From contig JAPJOW010000133.1 in the NCBI GenBank assembly GCA_030826005.1, positions 1-11,630 of the forward strand: a stretch of 11,630 bases of DNA, in the 5' to 3' direction. Shown here in pieces: positions 1 to 6,469 of the stretch. Numbering within the stretch: the stretch's first letter is position 1; each line of letters starts with the position of its first letter. The translations under genes were made by a program, and so were the position numbers. The DNA comes from Aliterella sp. RAGGC_92. Lineage in GTDB: Bacteria; Cyanobacteriota; Cyanobacteriia; Cyanobacteriales; Chroococcidiopsidaceae. The notes below the pieces were generated by a model, which saw only the letters and a program-made list of their open reading frames with translations, searched no databases and was not told the origin of the DNA.

Positions 1-473
1 CCAGCGACGCTTTCTAGTTCAATTGCTTTTGGATTCAAATCGCTAGTATTTTCTACGTGCGGTCCCGCGCACAAGTCCCACCACTCATTGCCTAGGTGGT
101 AAATTGTAATCGGTTCGTTGATGCCTTCTAAAATCTCTAACTTGTAAGGCTCGTTCAGTTGTTTAATCCGGCTAGTTGCTTCTTCCCTGTTTACTTCTTC
201 GCGAATTACAGGCAACTTGCGATTGATAATTTTCACCATCTCTTTTTGGATGGCTTTAAGATCCTTTTCGGTAAATGGTTCGGGGTTGTCAAAGTCGTAG
301 TAAAACCCATTTTCAATCCAAGGCCCGATGGTCACTTGTGCCTGGGGAAATAGCTTTTGTACCGCCATTGCCATCACATGAGACGCGGTGTGGCGAATTT
401 TTTGTAGTTCTGTCGATTCGCTACTACGAGGCAAATACATTCTTTCTGATTCGGGAGATACGGAGGCTGACAT
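1..473 (-). CDS. thrS: Threonyl-tRNA synthetase, N-terminal part (cut by left edge)
   Basis: Charges tRNA-Thr with threonine in the cytoplasm; the visible part is the editing region that removes wrongly attached serine. About 157 residues can be read on the minus strand from ATG at 473. The two-part zinc/editing signature is present: HTASH at residues 28-32 (HxxxH) and CAGPH at 135-139 (CxxxH), with the family segment FYYDFDNPEPFTEKDL near 58-73. Only about 27 residues precede the first His, so the usual N-terminal TGS domain (about 60 residues) is absent, as I recall for other cyanobacterial ThrRS proteins. An in-frame TAG lies upstream near 494-496, which rules out a much longer N-terminus; no clear Shine-Dalgarno precedes the ATG. 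The catalytic core and anticodon-binding domain lie beyond the left edge. The family call is secure. Confidence 0.95.
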   Translation of the reverse strand, partial: MSASVSPESERMYLPRSSESTELQKIRHTASHVMAMAVQKLFPQAQVTIGPWIENGFYYDFDNPEPFTEKDLKAIQKEMVKIINRKLPVIREEVNREEATSRIKQLNEPYKLEILEGINEPITIYHLGNEWWDLCAGPHVENTSDLNPKAIELESVA

Positions 474-799
474 TGGCGGATTTATTTTGTTTGGCTAGGA
501 CGAACGGCGGTTTTAACGATCGCATAATTATTACTATTTAATGCGATCGCCTACTTTTTCCTTTTGGTTTGAGTATTTTTACCTAAACCTTAAGACCGAT
601 TTATTAGTTTTTACTATCTTTATTTTATCTATTTGACTCCCACCTATTTGCTCGAATATTGGAGCTAAAGTTTCAAAAAGCTTAATTTAGCGCTATTTCA
701 GCCCAAACTCCTGCTTTGTCGTTAAACTTAATTGCAAATTATTAAGAAACTTAAAGTAAGTTAATATAGGAAGGGAGAATACTAATTTGTTTTATATTC
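474..799. other. Divergent intergenic region between thrS and the DUF2605 gene
   Basis: This 326-nt AT-rich stretch has no credible gene and must hold the promoters of thrS (leftward) and the DUF2605 gene (rightward). A 9-bp inverted repeat, CGATCGCAT at 517-525 and ATGCGATCG at 541-549, flanks a 15-nt AT-rich loop in what would be the thrS leader; it overlaps a HIP1 octamer at 543-550. A weak rightward promoter candidate is TTAAGA at 742-747, 17 nt before TATAGG at 765-770. A purine-rich GGAAGGGAG lies at about 769-777, too far (over 20 nt) from the ATG at 800 to act as a normal ribosome binding site. None of these sites is proven. Confidence 0.5.
517..549. repeat. 9-bp inverted repeat in the thrS leader, built on a HIP1 octamer
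   Basis: CGATCGCAT (517-525) and ATGCGATCG (541-549) are exact reverse complements separated by 15 AT-rich nt, about 45 nt upstream of the thrS start. It could form a hairpin in the thrS 5' leader, or it may be chance, since HIP1-like octamers are palindromic and common in this DNA. Confidence 0.4.
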
Positions 800-1141
800 A
801 TGCTGAACTCAAACTTGCCAGAGCCAGAATTGCTCAAAACAGTGTTGAAGCCACTTTTGCAAGACTTTCAGTACTGGTTTGGGCGTAGTCTGGCGTTACT
901 GGAAACTGAGAGAATCGATTTTTTGACTCCCCTAGAGCAATCAGACTTACTAGAGCGCGTCAAACAGGCAAAGCAAGAAGTAAGCGTCGCGCAAATTATG
1001 TTTGAGGCTACAGGAGAACAAGTGGGAATTGAAATGTCCGCACTTATGCCTTGGCATCAATTAGTAACAGAATGTTGGAAAGTAGCAATGCGGGCGCGCT
1101 TGCAAACTTCTAACTGGGATGAAAGCGAGAATCCTAAATAA
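800..1141 (+). CDS. DUF2605 family protein, 113 aa
   Basis: Small soluble protein with no known function. The N-terminus (PEPELLKTVLKPLLQDFQYW, residues 8-27) is the part by which I recognise the cyanobacterial DUF2605 family; the whole chain is predicted to be mostly helical, with an acidic and amphipathic middle (LEQSDLLERVKQAKQEV, 45-61) and a Trp-rich C-terminal third. There is no signal peptide or membrane segment. The ATG at 800 fits the family N-terminus, although no Shine-Dalgarno lies at the usual distance. It is followed after about 96 nt by the DUF2973 gene on the same strand, a pairing I recall as recurrent in cyanobacteria, so the two probably work together. An inverted repeat lies between them. 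Function unknown. Confidence 0.8.
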   Translation: MLNSNLPEPELLKTVLKPLLQDFQYWFGRSLALLETERIDFLTPLEQSDLLERVKQAKQEVSVAQIMFEATGEQVGIEMSALMPWHQLVTECWKVAMRARLQTSNWDESENPK

Positions 1142-1150
1142 AATCTAAAG

Positions 1151-1176
1151 ACACTCAATAATCAATTATTGAGTGT
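1151..1176. repeat. Perfect 12-bp inverted repeat between the DUF2605 and DUF2973 genes
   Basis: ACACTCAATAAT at 1151-1162 and ATTATTGAGTGT at 1165-1176 are exact reverse complements, giving a hairpin with a tiny CA loop (realistically an 11-bp stem with a 4-nt loop). It begins 9 nt after the DUF2605 stop. It is not followed by a good T run, so it may be a weak or partial terminator, an mRNA-stabilising hairpin, or a palindromic protein-binding site that separates expression of the two genes. Confidence 0.6.
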
Positions 1177-1237
1177 TAGATAAGTTAATACACCTTTTGA
1201 AAGACTTTTTAAACCGACTGCTTTGGAGAACAGCGCT

Positions 1238-1561
1238 ATGTTACACCTACTTTACATTTTAGCTTTTACAACTCTTGCCTTGATTGCAGTTAGCAATTTA
1301 ATTCGCAACTTAATTATGTTTAGTGTGGAGGGTGATGGCGTTTATTCTAGAGGGCAGTCATCCTATGGCGATCGCGGTAAGTATGGTTCTAGAATGGCTC
1401 GTAGCGTACCCCACCCAGAATTTTTAGATAATACGGGCAAAATAATTAAAGATCCGCTTTTAGTTATGCGCTCCATTGACGTTCAAGATGCCCGCGCTCA
1501 CTTAGACGCGCTTTATGAAGCTTCTCCTGGTTATAGCGGTGAAGTAGATAAAGAAAATTAA
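1238..1561 (+). CDS. DUF2973 family membrane-anchored protein, 107 aa
   Basis: Small protein of unknown function. The first 20 or so residues (MLHLLYILAFTTLALIAVSN) form a single hydrophobic segment, probably a membrane anchor, followed by a Gly/Ser/Arg-rich polar stretch (residues 37-57) and the conserved part containing VPHPEFLDNTGKI and DPLLVMRSIDVQDAR. I recognise it as the cyanobacterial DUF2973 type. The frame is open to a TTG at 1223, but ATG at 1238 is chosen because GGAGAA at 1225-1230 is a proper Shine-Dalgarno 7 nt before it and the hydrophobic segment then begins at residue 1. It follows the DUF2605 gene and is closed by a strong terminator, so these two form a small transcription unit. 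The thylakoid or plasma membrane is the likely place; this is inferred. Confidence 0.8.
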   Translation: MLHLLYILAFTTLALIAVSNLIRNLIMFSVEGDGVYSRGQSSYGDRGKYGSRMARSVPHPEFLDNTGKIIKDPLLVMRSIDVQDARAHLDALYEASPGYSGEVDKEN

Positions 1562-1585
1562 TTAGATATTATTTTTAAGTTTTAC

Positions 1586-1630
1586 AAACAAACTACCCTG
1601 CCTAAGATAGCAAGGGTAGTTTGTTTTTTG
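1586..1630 (+). terminator. Rho-independent terminator after the DUF2973 gene
   Basis: A 14-bp perfect stem, AAACAAACTACCCT at 1586-1599 paired with AGGGTAGTTTGTTT at 1613-1626, has a 13-nt loop and ends in a run of T residues to 1629. It starts about 24 nt after the DUF2973 stop. It lies between two convergent units, and the minus strand after the stem is also moderately T-rich, so it may also end the eight-gene minus-strand operon whose last gene stops at 1650. Confidence 0.85.
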
Positions 1631-1649
1631 GCAAACCTCAATTTAGTTT

Positions 1650-2291
1650 CTAAGCTGCCAAAATTTGAATAATTTTTTGAGCAAACAAGTGACAGTGAGC
1701 GCCCGAACGCCCAGTAATCAAATCTCCATCTACCACGACATCTTTATCTGTATAAATCGCACCCATATTAACGACATCGCTATGCAAATTATTGTGACAA
1801 GTAACCGGGCGACCTTTGACTAATTCGGGGACGGGCGCAACTAACCACATTCCATGACAAATAATGCCTTTAAGAAGGCTCGGTTGAGCAAAAACTCGTT
1901 GGATAAACTCTGTAGCTGGAGGGAGTTTATTGACATCTTCCGAATAACGCAGGCGATCGCTCACAAAAGCTGATGGCACAATAATAGCAGCATAGGTTTT
2001 TAATTCCTCATCGCTAATATCTTCAAAACTTTGATTGCAATCGAGGGGTGCATGATACTCGTGTCCCTTAAAAGTTAGAGATGGTTGTCCCCACAATCGC
2101 GTTAATAAATGAACGTCTGCCCCTTCTTCAGCAAAACGATAATGGTAGTACCACATCTCATGCTCGTAGAAGTCGCTTTCAATTAAAATCCCAATTTTTT
2201 TACCTAGTAACTTAGCTAGAGCATCTTCATTTTTAGCTATCTTCCGCAGGTGGTGTTTCTGTCCAGTTTTATACAAAGAAGAAACTAGCAT
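1650..2291 (-). CDS. DJ-1/PfpI family protein, 213 aa (last gene of the operon)
   Basis: Class I glutamine-amidotransferase-like fold of the DJ-1/PfpI superfamily, whose members include glyoxalase III/deglycase-type enzymes, proteases and chaperones. After about 30 extra N-terminal residues the core starts at KKIGILIESDFYEHEMWYY (31-49), where Glu43 or Glu45 may be the active-site acid. The nucleophile elbow is KGIICHGMWL with Cys145 followed by His146, the PfpI-like CHG form. The C-terminal part VVVDGDLITGRSGAHCHLFA (185-204) matches the usual end of PfpI-like proteins. Start ATG at 2291 is preceded by AGGGAG about 11 nt upstream, and the gene follows the ankyrin gene by 20 nt. The operon also begins with a different DJ-1-type protein. 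Substrate unknown. Confidence 0.85.
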   Translation of the reverse strand: MLVSSLYKTGQKHHLRKIAKNEDALAKLLGKKIGILIESDFYEHEMWYYHYRFAEEGADVHLLTRLWGQPSLTFKGHEYHAPLDCNQSFEDISDEELKTYAAIIVPSAFVSDRLRYSEDVNKLPPATEFIQRVFAQPSLLKGIICHGMWLVAPVPELVKGRPVTCHNNLHSDVVNMGAIYTDKDVVVDGDLITGRSGAHCHLFAQKIIQILAA

Positions 2292-2311
2292 AATAATTTA
2301 TTCTCCCTAAG

Positions 2312-3766
2312 TTAAGCCGCCATTTTCGATTGAATTAATTTGACTAAATCATCCTCAGCATCGTAAACATCCAACGCAATTTTTAAAGGCGTTTTCCCGT
2401 CATGTCCTTTGAGGTCTAATCTTGCTCCAGCATTGATCAAAATTTCCGCACATTCTGTAAATCCATGCCATAAAGCATCGTGCAGAGGTGTATATCCGTT
2501 GATTTTTCCTTGAATATCGAGGTCAATATCAGGATGAGCGATCAACATTTTCAAAATTTCTACATTGCCGTTATAAGTTGACTTATGAATTGGCGCACCT
2601 TTAAATACCCAATCTTCAACCCGAACTTTTGCCCCCGATGCTAGTAATGCTTTGACTATTTCTGTATGTCCATCGCGGGCAGCAACTAAGAGCGGTGTAT
2701 GTCCGTCGGTAAAAGAATTTATATGCGGATATAAAGTATTAACGTCAGCATTGGCAGCGATTAGGTGCTTAACTTTTTCTACATCGCCAAGATTTGTTGC
2801 CGCCATTACTGTTTGTTCGTCAATGCTTTTTTGTGCGTCGGCTCTACCTTTATCGATGGCAGCTTTGATGACTAAAAACTTTTCTTTTTCTTCCCCTTGA
2901 TTGACATTCAATTCAAAATTAACGTGGTCGTCTAAAGTAAAACCGTAATGAGTACCGAAATTAAGATTCGTCCCGCGTTCGACTAATAACTGAACAATAT
3001 CCGTCCACTTGTACCACAGAGCATCCATGATTGGTGTATGTCCCATTGTGGGCGTAACCGCATCAATAAACGCTCCCGCATCTAAAAGCAACTTAATAAT
3101 TTCTAAATTGCCTCCCTGACAAGCTTTATGTAAAGGAGTTGCACCCGTGTTGCTATCGGTTGTAAAAACATCTGCTCCCGCCTCTACAAGCAACGCCGTC
3201 ATTTCTAAATTGCCATGACAGGCGGCGGTCATTAAAACTGTTAGTCCTGTTTCAAGGTGGCGGGCGTTGGGGTTAGCACTTTGAGCAATTAAAGTTTTAG
3301 CAGTGACGATATCATCGTTTTCTACCGCCGCGATTAACTGCTCGTCTCCGCTTCCGCGCAAGGCGGCGATAATTGGCGATGGATCGCAGTAAGATTTCCA
3401 CTTGACAATTTTGCCCCCAGCAATCTGCATCCAAGTTGCAAAGGTAATATCAAAGCTGATACCTGTAGCTTTAATCGTCGTAATATCGTGGACTGTACCG
3501 AAAGCGCGATCGCCTTGAACGACTAATTCGAGGGGTTTAAACAGCTTTACATCGGCAATGCGATCGCGCACTTGAAAAGATTTTGTCACCTCCTCAACGC
3601 CGTAAGAAGTGCCAATCCAAGGAATAATATCACTCACCCCCGGTACTGGTTGCAGATTTACCCACTCAATGTCCTCTGCTAGGCAACTCATCGCCGTTTC
3701 ATAATCGGCTTTATCTAAAGCTTCAAACCATTTTTGGGCAACGCTTTGGGTTTCTTCTTGACTCAT
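2312..3766 (-). CDS. SnoaL/NTF2-like domain fused to ankyrin repeats, 484 aa
   Basis: Two-part cytoplasmic protein. Residues 1-135 look like a SnoaL-type NTF2-like domain: a helical start with WFEALDKADYETAMSCLAED (13-32), then W35, and late strands FDITFATWMQIAGGKIVKWK (105-124); such domains bind or transform small hydrophobic ligands. From about 140 to 480 run eight or nine ankyrin repeats, recognisable by GATPLHKACQGGNLEIIKLL (208-227), GHTPIMDALW (242-251), GHTPLLVAARDGHTEIVKAL (355-374), APIHKSTYNGNVEILKML (391-408) and GYTPLHDALW (424-433). Residues about 272-316 break the repeat pattern. Ankyrin arrays mediate protein binding, so this may be a scaffold tying an enzyme-like domain to other operon products (inference). 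The start has an excellent ribosome binding site: CGAGGTG ends 4 nt before the ATG at 3766. It lies 11 nt after the GMC gene. Confidence 0.88.
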   Translation of the reverse strand: MSQEETQSVAQKWFEALDKADYETAMSCLAEDIEWVNLQPVPGVSDIIPWIGTSYGVEEVTKSFQVRDRIADVKLFKPLELVVQGDRAFGTVHDITTIKATGISFDITFATWMQIAGGKIVKWKSYCDPSPIIAALRGSGDEQLIAAVENDDIVTAKTLIAQSANPNARHLETGLTVLMTAACHGNLEMTALLVEAGADVFTTDSNTGATPLHKACQGGNLEIIKLLLDAGAFIDAVTPTMGHTPIMDALWYKWTDIVQLLVERGTNLNFGTHYGFTLDDHVNFELNVNQGEEKEKFLVIKAAIDKGRADAQKSIDEQTVMAATNLGDVEKVKHLIAANADVNTLYPHINSFTDGHTPLLVAARDGHTEIVKALLASGAKVRVEDWVFKGAPIHKSTYNGNVEILKMLIAHPDIDLDIQGKINGYTPLHDALWHGFTECAEILINAGARLDLKGHDGKTPLKIALDVYDAEDDLVKLIQSKMAA

Positions 3767-3777
3767 TTTTCACCTCG

Positions 3778-5277
3778 TTATTTAAAATCTTCAGTCAAAA
3801 TTCGGTCGAGACACCGCTCGGCGATCGCTGCAATAGTCAAAGCTGGGTTTACACAAGTACTCGATCCAGGAATTAAAGCACCGTCTACCACGTACAAACG
3901 CTCGTGACCTGCAACTCGTCCGAAGTCGTCGCAAACTTTACCCATACAAGCACCACCGAGTTGATGTCCGGTTACTTGTCCGGCGATGGGTGGGACTTCG
4001 CCGCCATTTTTTTCGCTGAGTAATGCTGCTAAATGTTTAGCCGCATCTTTAGCGCGATCGTCATTGGCAAAACTCAATTGCACTGTATTTGTAGCTGCAT
4101 CGTAGCTAAGTTGACCTCGATGCTCGGTCATTGAGAAGATAAAAGAGCCGATCGCATTTAGTTCGGGGAAATCTCGTTCAAATCTCGGTAAGGGCGCTCG
4201 CATCATCACGCAGGGGAGTAGGGGGTTTTCATAATTAAGAATTGCGATCGCGCCTGGTCCCCCCAAGTGAGGATTAGTCGTTTCTGACAAGCTGGTACGA
4301 AAAGCATAAGTATCGCCATCATTACCAAATCCCTGTCCTAAAAACTCATTAATTAAAGGCAAATCTCCTTGAGCTTTGGCTCTAATTAATAGTTCGCAAG
4401 TGCCAATAGTTCCCGCCGCCATAAATAAGTATTCGCAACTCAATACTTGTTGTTCGACTACATCACCGGCATCGTTAATTAAGTCAACAAAAACGCTATA
4501 ACCGCCCGACGTTTCCGCAACTTTAGTAACCAGATGATGAGGGCGAATTTCTACGCATCCTGTTTCTTCTGCTTGCTTAATATAGTTGCGATCTAAAGTA
4601 TTTTTGCCCCCACTATTATTGCCAAACCAAAACTCTGCGGCAATCACTGAAGGGACTTTAGTACCGGATATTTCCTCACGCACAATATCCCAATCGACTC
4701 CCATAGGAAAGCGATTTATGCCATTAGTTAAGCCAGAATTTGTAGATTCAACGTAGGGAAATCCCGACTTCAGAGCGTGTTGTTCTAATACTTTTAATCC
4801 GGCATAGTATTTACTATTTAATACATCATCGGGAATCGGTGTTGCACCCATTAGCGCATGAACGCGCGGAAAATAAATTTTATCTAATTCGTCATAATTA
4901 ATAGAACTAGGAAATACTTGCTCGAATAACTCTTTGGGTGGTTGAATCAAAATGCCGCCATAAGCTAAAGAACCTCCACCCACACCGCAGCCAACTAAAA
5001 ATCTATAATCACCTTTTTCAATAATTTCTAATACCCCAGTATATTTATCAATGGCGATACCTTCATAGCCGGGAGTTTTAGTTATAGTATTGAGCCATTC
5101 TGCACGTCCATCAGGCTTTCTAAAAGTAGCAAAAGTGGCGTTTGTAGTTGGATCTTCAATCTGCCAACGCCTACCTCTTTCTAACACCAATGTTTCCACC
5201 CCGGCTTTACCCAAACGCAATGCAGAAACCGCTCCACCGAAACCGCTACCGATAACAATAGCTTTGACATCCGTCAT
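3778..5277 (-). CDS. GMC family flavin oxidoreductase, cholesterol-oxidase-like, 499 aa
   Basis: FAD-dependent enzyme that would oxidise an alcohol to a ketone or aldehyde. The N-terminal dinucleotide-binding motif is VIGSGFGGAVSAL (8-20) with the ribose-binding Glu33 in VLERGRRW. A second flavin-contact stretch is FLVGCGVGGGSLAYGG (93-108). The C-terminal signature GHQLGGACMGKVCDDFGRVA (437-456), then YVVDGALIPGSSTCVNPALT (462-481), aligns with the end of bacterial cholesterol oxidases: His438 and Asn477 match the conserved active-site His and Asn, and Asp465 the FAD-contact Asp. No signal peptide is seen, so it is probably cytoplasmic. A sterol as substrate is not implied; the clade also contains enzymes with other alcohols. 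The start ATG at 5277 lies 3 nt after the VOC stop, with a GAG/GAGG-type site in the VOC end, so translation is probably coupled. Confidence 0.92.
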   Translation of the reverse strand: MTDVKAIVIGSGFGGAVSALRLGKAGVETLVLERGRRWQIEDPTTNATFATFRKPDGRAEWLNTITKTPGYEGIAIDKYTGVLEIIEKGDYRFLVGCGVGGGSLAYGGILIQPPKELFEQVFPSSINYDELDKIYFPRVHALMGATPIPDDVLNSKYYAGLKVLEQHALKSGFPYVESTNSGLTNGINRFPMGVDWDIVREEISGTKVPSVIAAEFWFGNNSGGKNTLDRNYIKQAEETGCVEIRPHHLVTKVAETSGGYSVFVDLINDAGDVVEQQVLSCEYLFMAAGTIGTCELLIRAKAQGDLPLINEFLGQGFGNDGDTYAFRTSLSETTNPHLGGPGAIAILNYENPLLPCVMMRAPLPRFERDFPELNAIGSFIFSMTEHRGQLSYDAATNTVQLSFANDDRAKDAAKHLAALLSEKNGGEVPPIAGQVTGHQLGGACMGKVCDDFGRVAGHERLYVVDGALIPGSSTCVNPALTIAAIAERCLDRILTEDFK

Positions 5278-5280
5278 AAT

Positions 5281-5733
5281 TTATGCCTCGCTCTCTGGGA
5301 TAAAAGTCTCCAAAAATTGAATAATATTGCCTTCATTGTCTCTAATAAAAAACTCTTTAAAGCCAATATCTTTGACAATAATTAAATCCCAAGCTATGTC
5401 AATTGGACGATTTTTAACTTTCTCAATTACTGCTTGAATATCATCGACTTTAAAAGTAATTTGACTAACTCCTTGAACGGTAGTATGCTGCGGCGGATTA
5501 GGACGGTTTATTGGCTGCCATTTTTTGTCTTCTATCAACTCAATTATTACGCCATTTGTTTCCATAAAAACAATGCGCGTACCAAATTCAGGAAACTCTC
5601 TACTTAAAACTACTTCAAAACCTAATTGTTCTTTGTACCATTTAGCTGTCGCATCTAAATTTAATACTGCGATAGAAATTCCTAGGTTTTTTACTGTAGT
5701 TAAAACCCCATTAGTATCTGTTATAGTAGCCAT
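5281..5733 (-). CDS. VOC superfamily (glyoxalase/bleomycin-resistance fold) protein, 150 aa
   Basis: Single-chain protein with two paired beta-alpha-beta-beta-beta modules: module 1 at about 14-68 (GISIAVLNLDATAKWYKEQL, LGFEVV, VIIELIE) and module 2 at about 88-145 (VSQITFKVDDI, FFIRDNEGNIIQFLETF). The frame is open to an ATG at 5802 (173 aa), but that start would overlap the EthD gene by 56 nt and adds an unconserved-looking tail; ATG at 5733 gives the usual length and a 13-nt gap, although its ribosome binding site is poor. By my alignment to glyoxalase I the four metal-ligand positions are Gly18, Glu65, Gln91 and Gln139, so at most one acidic ligand remains and a metal-dependent reaction is doubtful. 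It may be an isomerase- or binding-type VOC protein. Substrate unknown. Confidence 0.85.
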   Translation of the reverse strand: MATITDTNGVLTTVKNLGISIAVLNLDATAKWYKEQLGFEVVLSREFPEFGTRIVFMETNGVIIELIEDKKWQPINRPNPPQHTTVQGVSQITFKVDDIQAVIEKVKNRPIDIAWDLIIVKDIGFKEFFIRDNEGNIIQFLETFIPESEA

Positions 5734-5746
5734 ATTTTTTGTAGTA

Positions 5747-6442
5747 TTAACGTGCTTCTGGTCCAAGAATCCAATGTTCTTGAGTAACAAATGTATGAGC
5801 ATATTTCATCTCAATAAAATTCGATAAATCTGCCCTAGAATCTTCAAACTCCGCCGACTGCATCATCTTTTCTACTGATGCCAAATCGTCAAACCAAAGT
5901 TGAGAAACGCAATCAAGCAAAGCCTCGCCAATTGAGTAATAACCATCATTGACATGACACTGGTAATAACGCCGCAAACCAGGCAGTTTTAAATCTTTAG
6001 CTCCATGCACTTCTAAGCTGTATTTGCGAAATTCCTCTAAAGGCATTCCCTCTTTGCGCTTCACCATAGCAAAGAGTTTGACCATATTAGAGTCTTTTTT
6101 AATTGGCTCTCCTGGCATTAAAGCGTGAGTAGTTGTATCGAGTACCACCGTGCGCCAAAATGCTGCCCATCTAGGTTCATCTAACCGCGCACCTTCAAGA
6201 AATTCGGGAGTTTGTAAAGAGGCTAATTGTTCTTGCTCGTTTTCTAACCAAATTTCTGCTACTCCACTAAAACGCGGATCTTCTGGTTCTTCACCAAAAG
6301 GAATTCTTGTATCAATTAAATAGCGTTTGATTTGAGAAATTTTACTAGCGTATTGAACGGCGTGGACGTTTACCCAGTAGTCTTGAAAGTCTTTTTCACT
6401 CATACCTGGTTTGGGATGAGCAAAAATCAGTTGATGAATCAT
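5747..6442 (-). CDS. Tandem EthD-domain protein (two dimeric alpha/beta-barrel units), 231 aa
   Basis: Two copies of the EthD-type ferredoxin-like fold in one chain. Copy 1 begins at residue 1 (HQLIFAHPKPGMSEKDFQDY, then WVNVHAVQYASKI) and copy 2 at about 119 (MVKLFAMVKRKEGMPLEEFR, then KYSLEVHGAKDL). Both share the order hydrophobic strand, Lys/Pro-Gly-Met, Phe, aromatic, Val-His, and each ends in a helix and strand (AAFWRT; SNFIEMKYAHTFV). His27 and His146 fall at equivalent places. EthD-like domains normally dimerise to form a barrel, so this chain may fold into a complete barrel by itself. Known relatives include accessory proteins in ether degradation and aromatic-polyketide enzymes. The start ATG at 6442 has GAGGA 7 nt upstream. 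The gap to the NTF2-like gene is 27 nt. Reaction unknown. Confidence 0.85.
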   Translation of the reverse strand: MIHQLIFAHPKPGMSEKDFQDYWVNVHAVQYASKISQIKRYLIDTRIPFGEEPEDPRFSGVAEIWLENEQEQLASLQTPEFLEGARLDEPRWAAFWRTVVLDTTTHALMPGEPIKKDSNMVKLFAMVKRKEGMPLEEFRKYSLEVHGAKDLKLPGLRRYYQCHVNDGYYSIGEALLDCVSQLWFDDLASVEKMMQSAEFEDSRADLSNFIEMKYAHTFVTQEHWILGPEAR

Positions 6443-6469
6443 AAAAAAGTCCTCAATTTAAAATTAAAT

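Noticed and set aside
159..541. Plus-strand open frames over the left edge
   Set aside because: They run antisense to thrS, whose protein is clearly recognisable on the minus strand.
474..799. T-box or other riboswitch before thrS
   Set aside because: Only a short 9-bp inverted repeat is seen; no T-box specifier or antiterminator pattern is recognisable, and T-boxes are not expected in this phylum.
1223..1237. TTG start for the DUF2973 gene
   Set aside because: It would place the start on top of the GGAGAA ribosome binding site that serves the ATG at 1238.
2652..2900. Antisense open frame on the plus strand inside the ankyrin gene, and similar ones at 7537-7809, 7946-8194, 8130-8321, 5525-5827 and 11004-11258
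   Set aside because: Each lies wholly or mostly opposite a well-supported gene, has no family motif and no ribosome binding site of note; they are by-products of the coding strand.
5734..5802. Upstream ATG at 5802 for the VOC gene
   Set aside because: It overlaps the end of the EthD gene by 56 nt and adds 23 residues outside the fold; its sequence is explained by the EthD coding frame. The poor ribosome binding site at 5733 leaves a small doubt.
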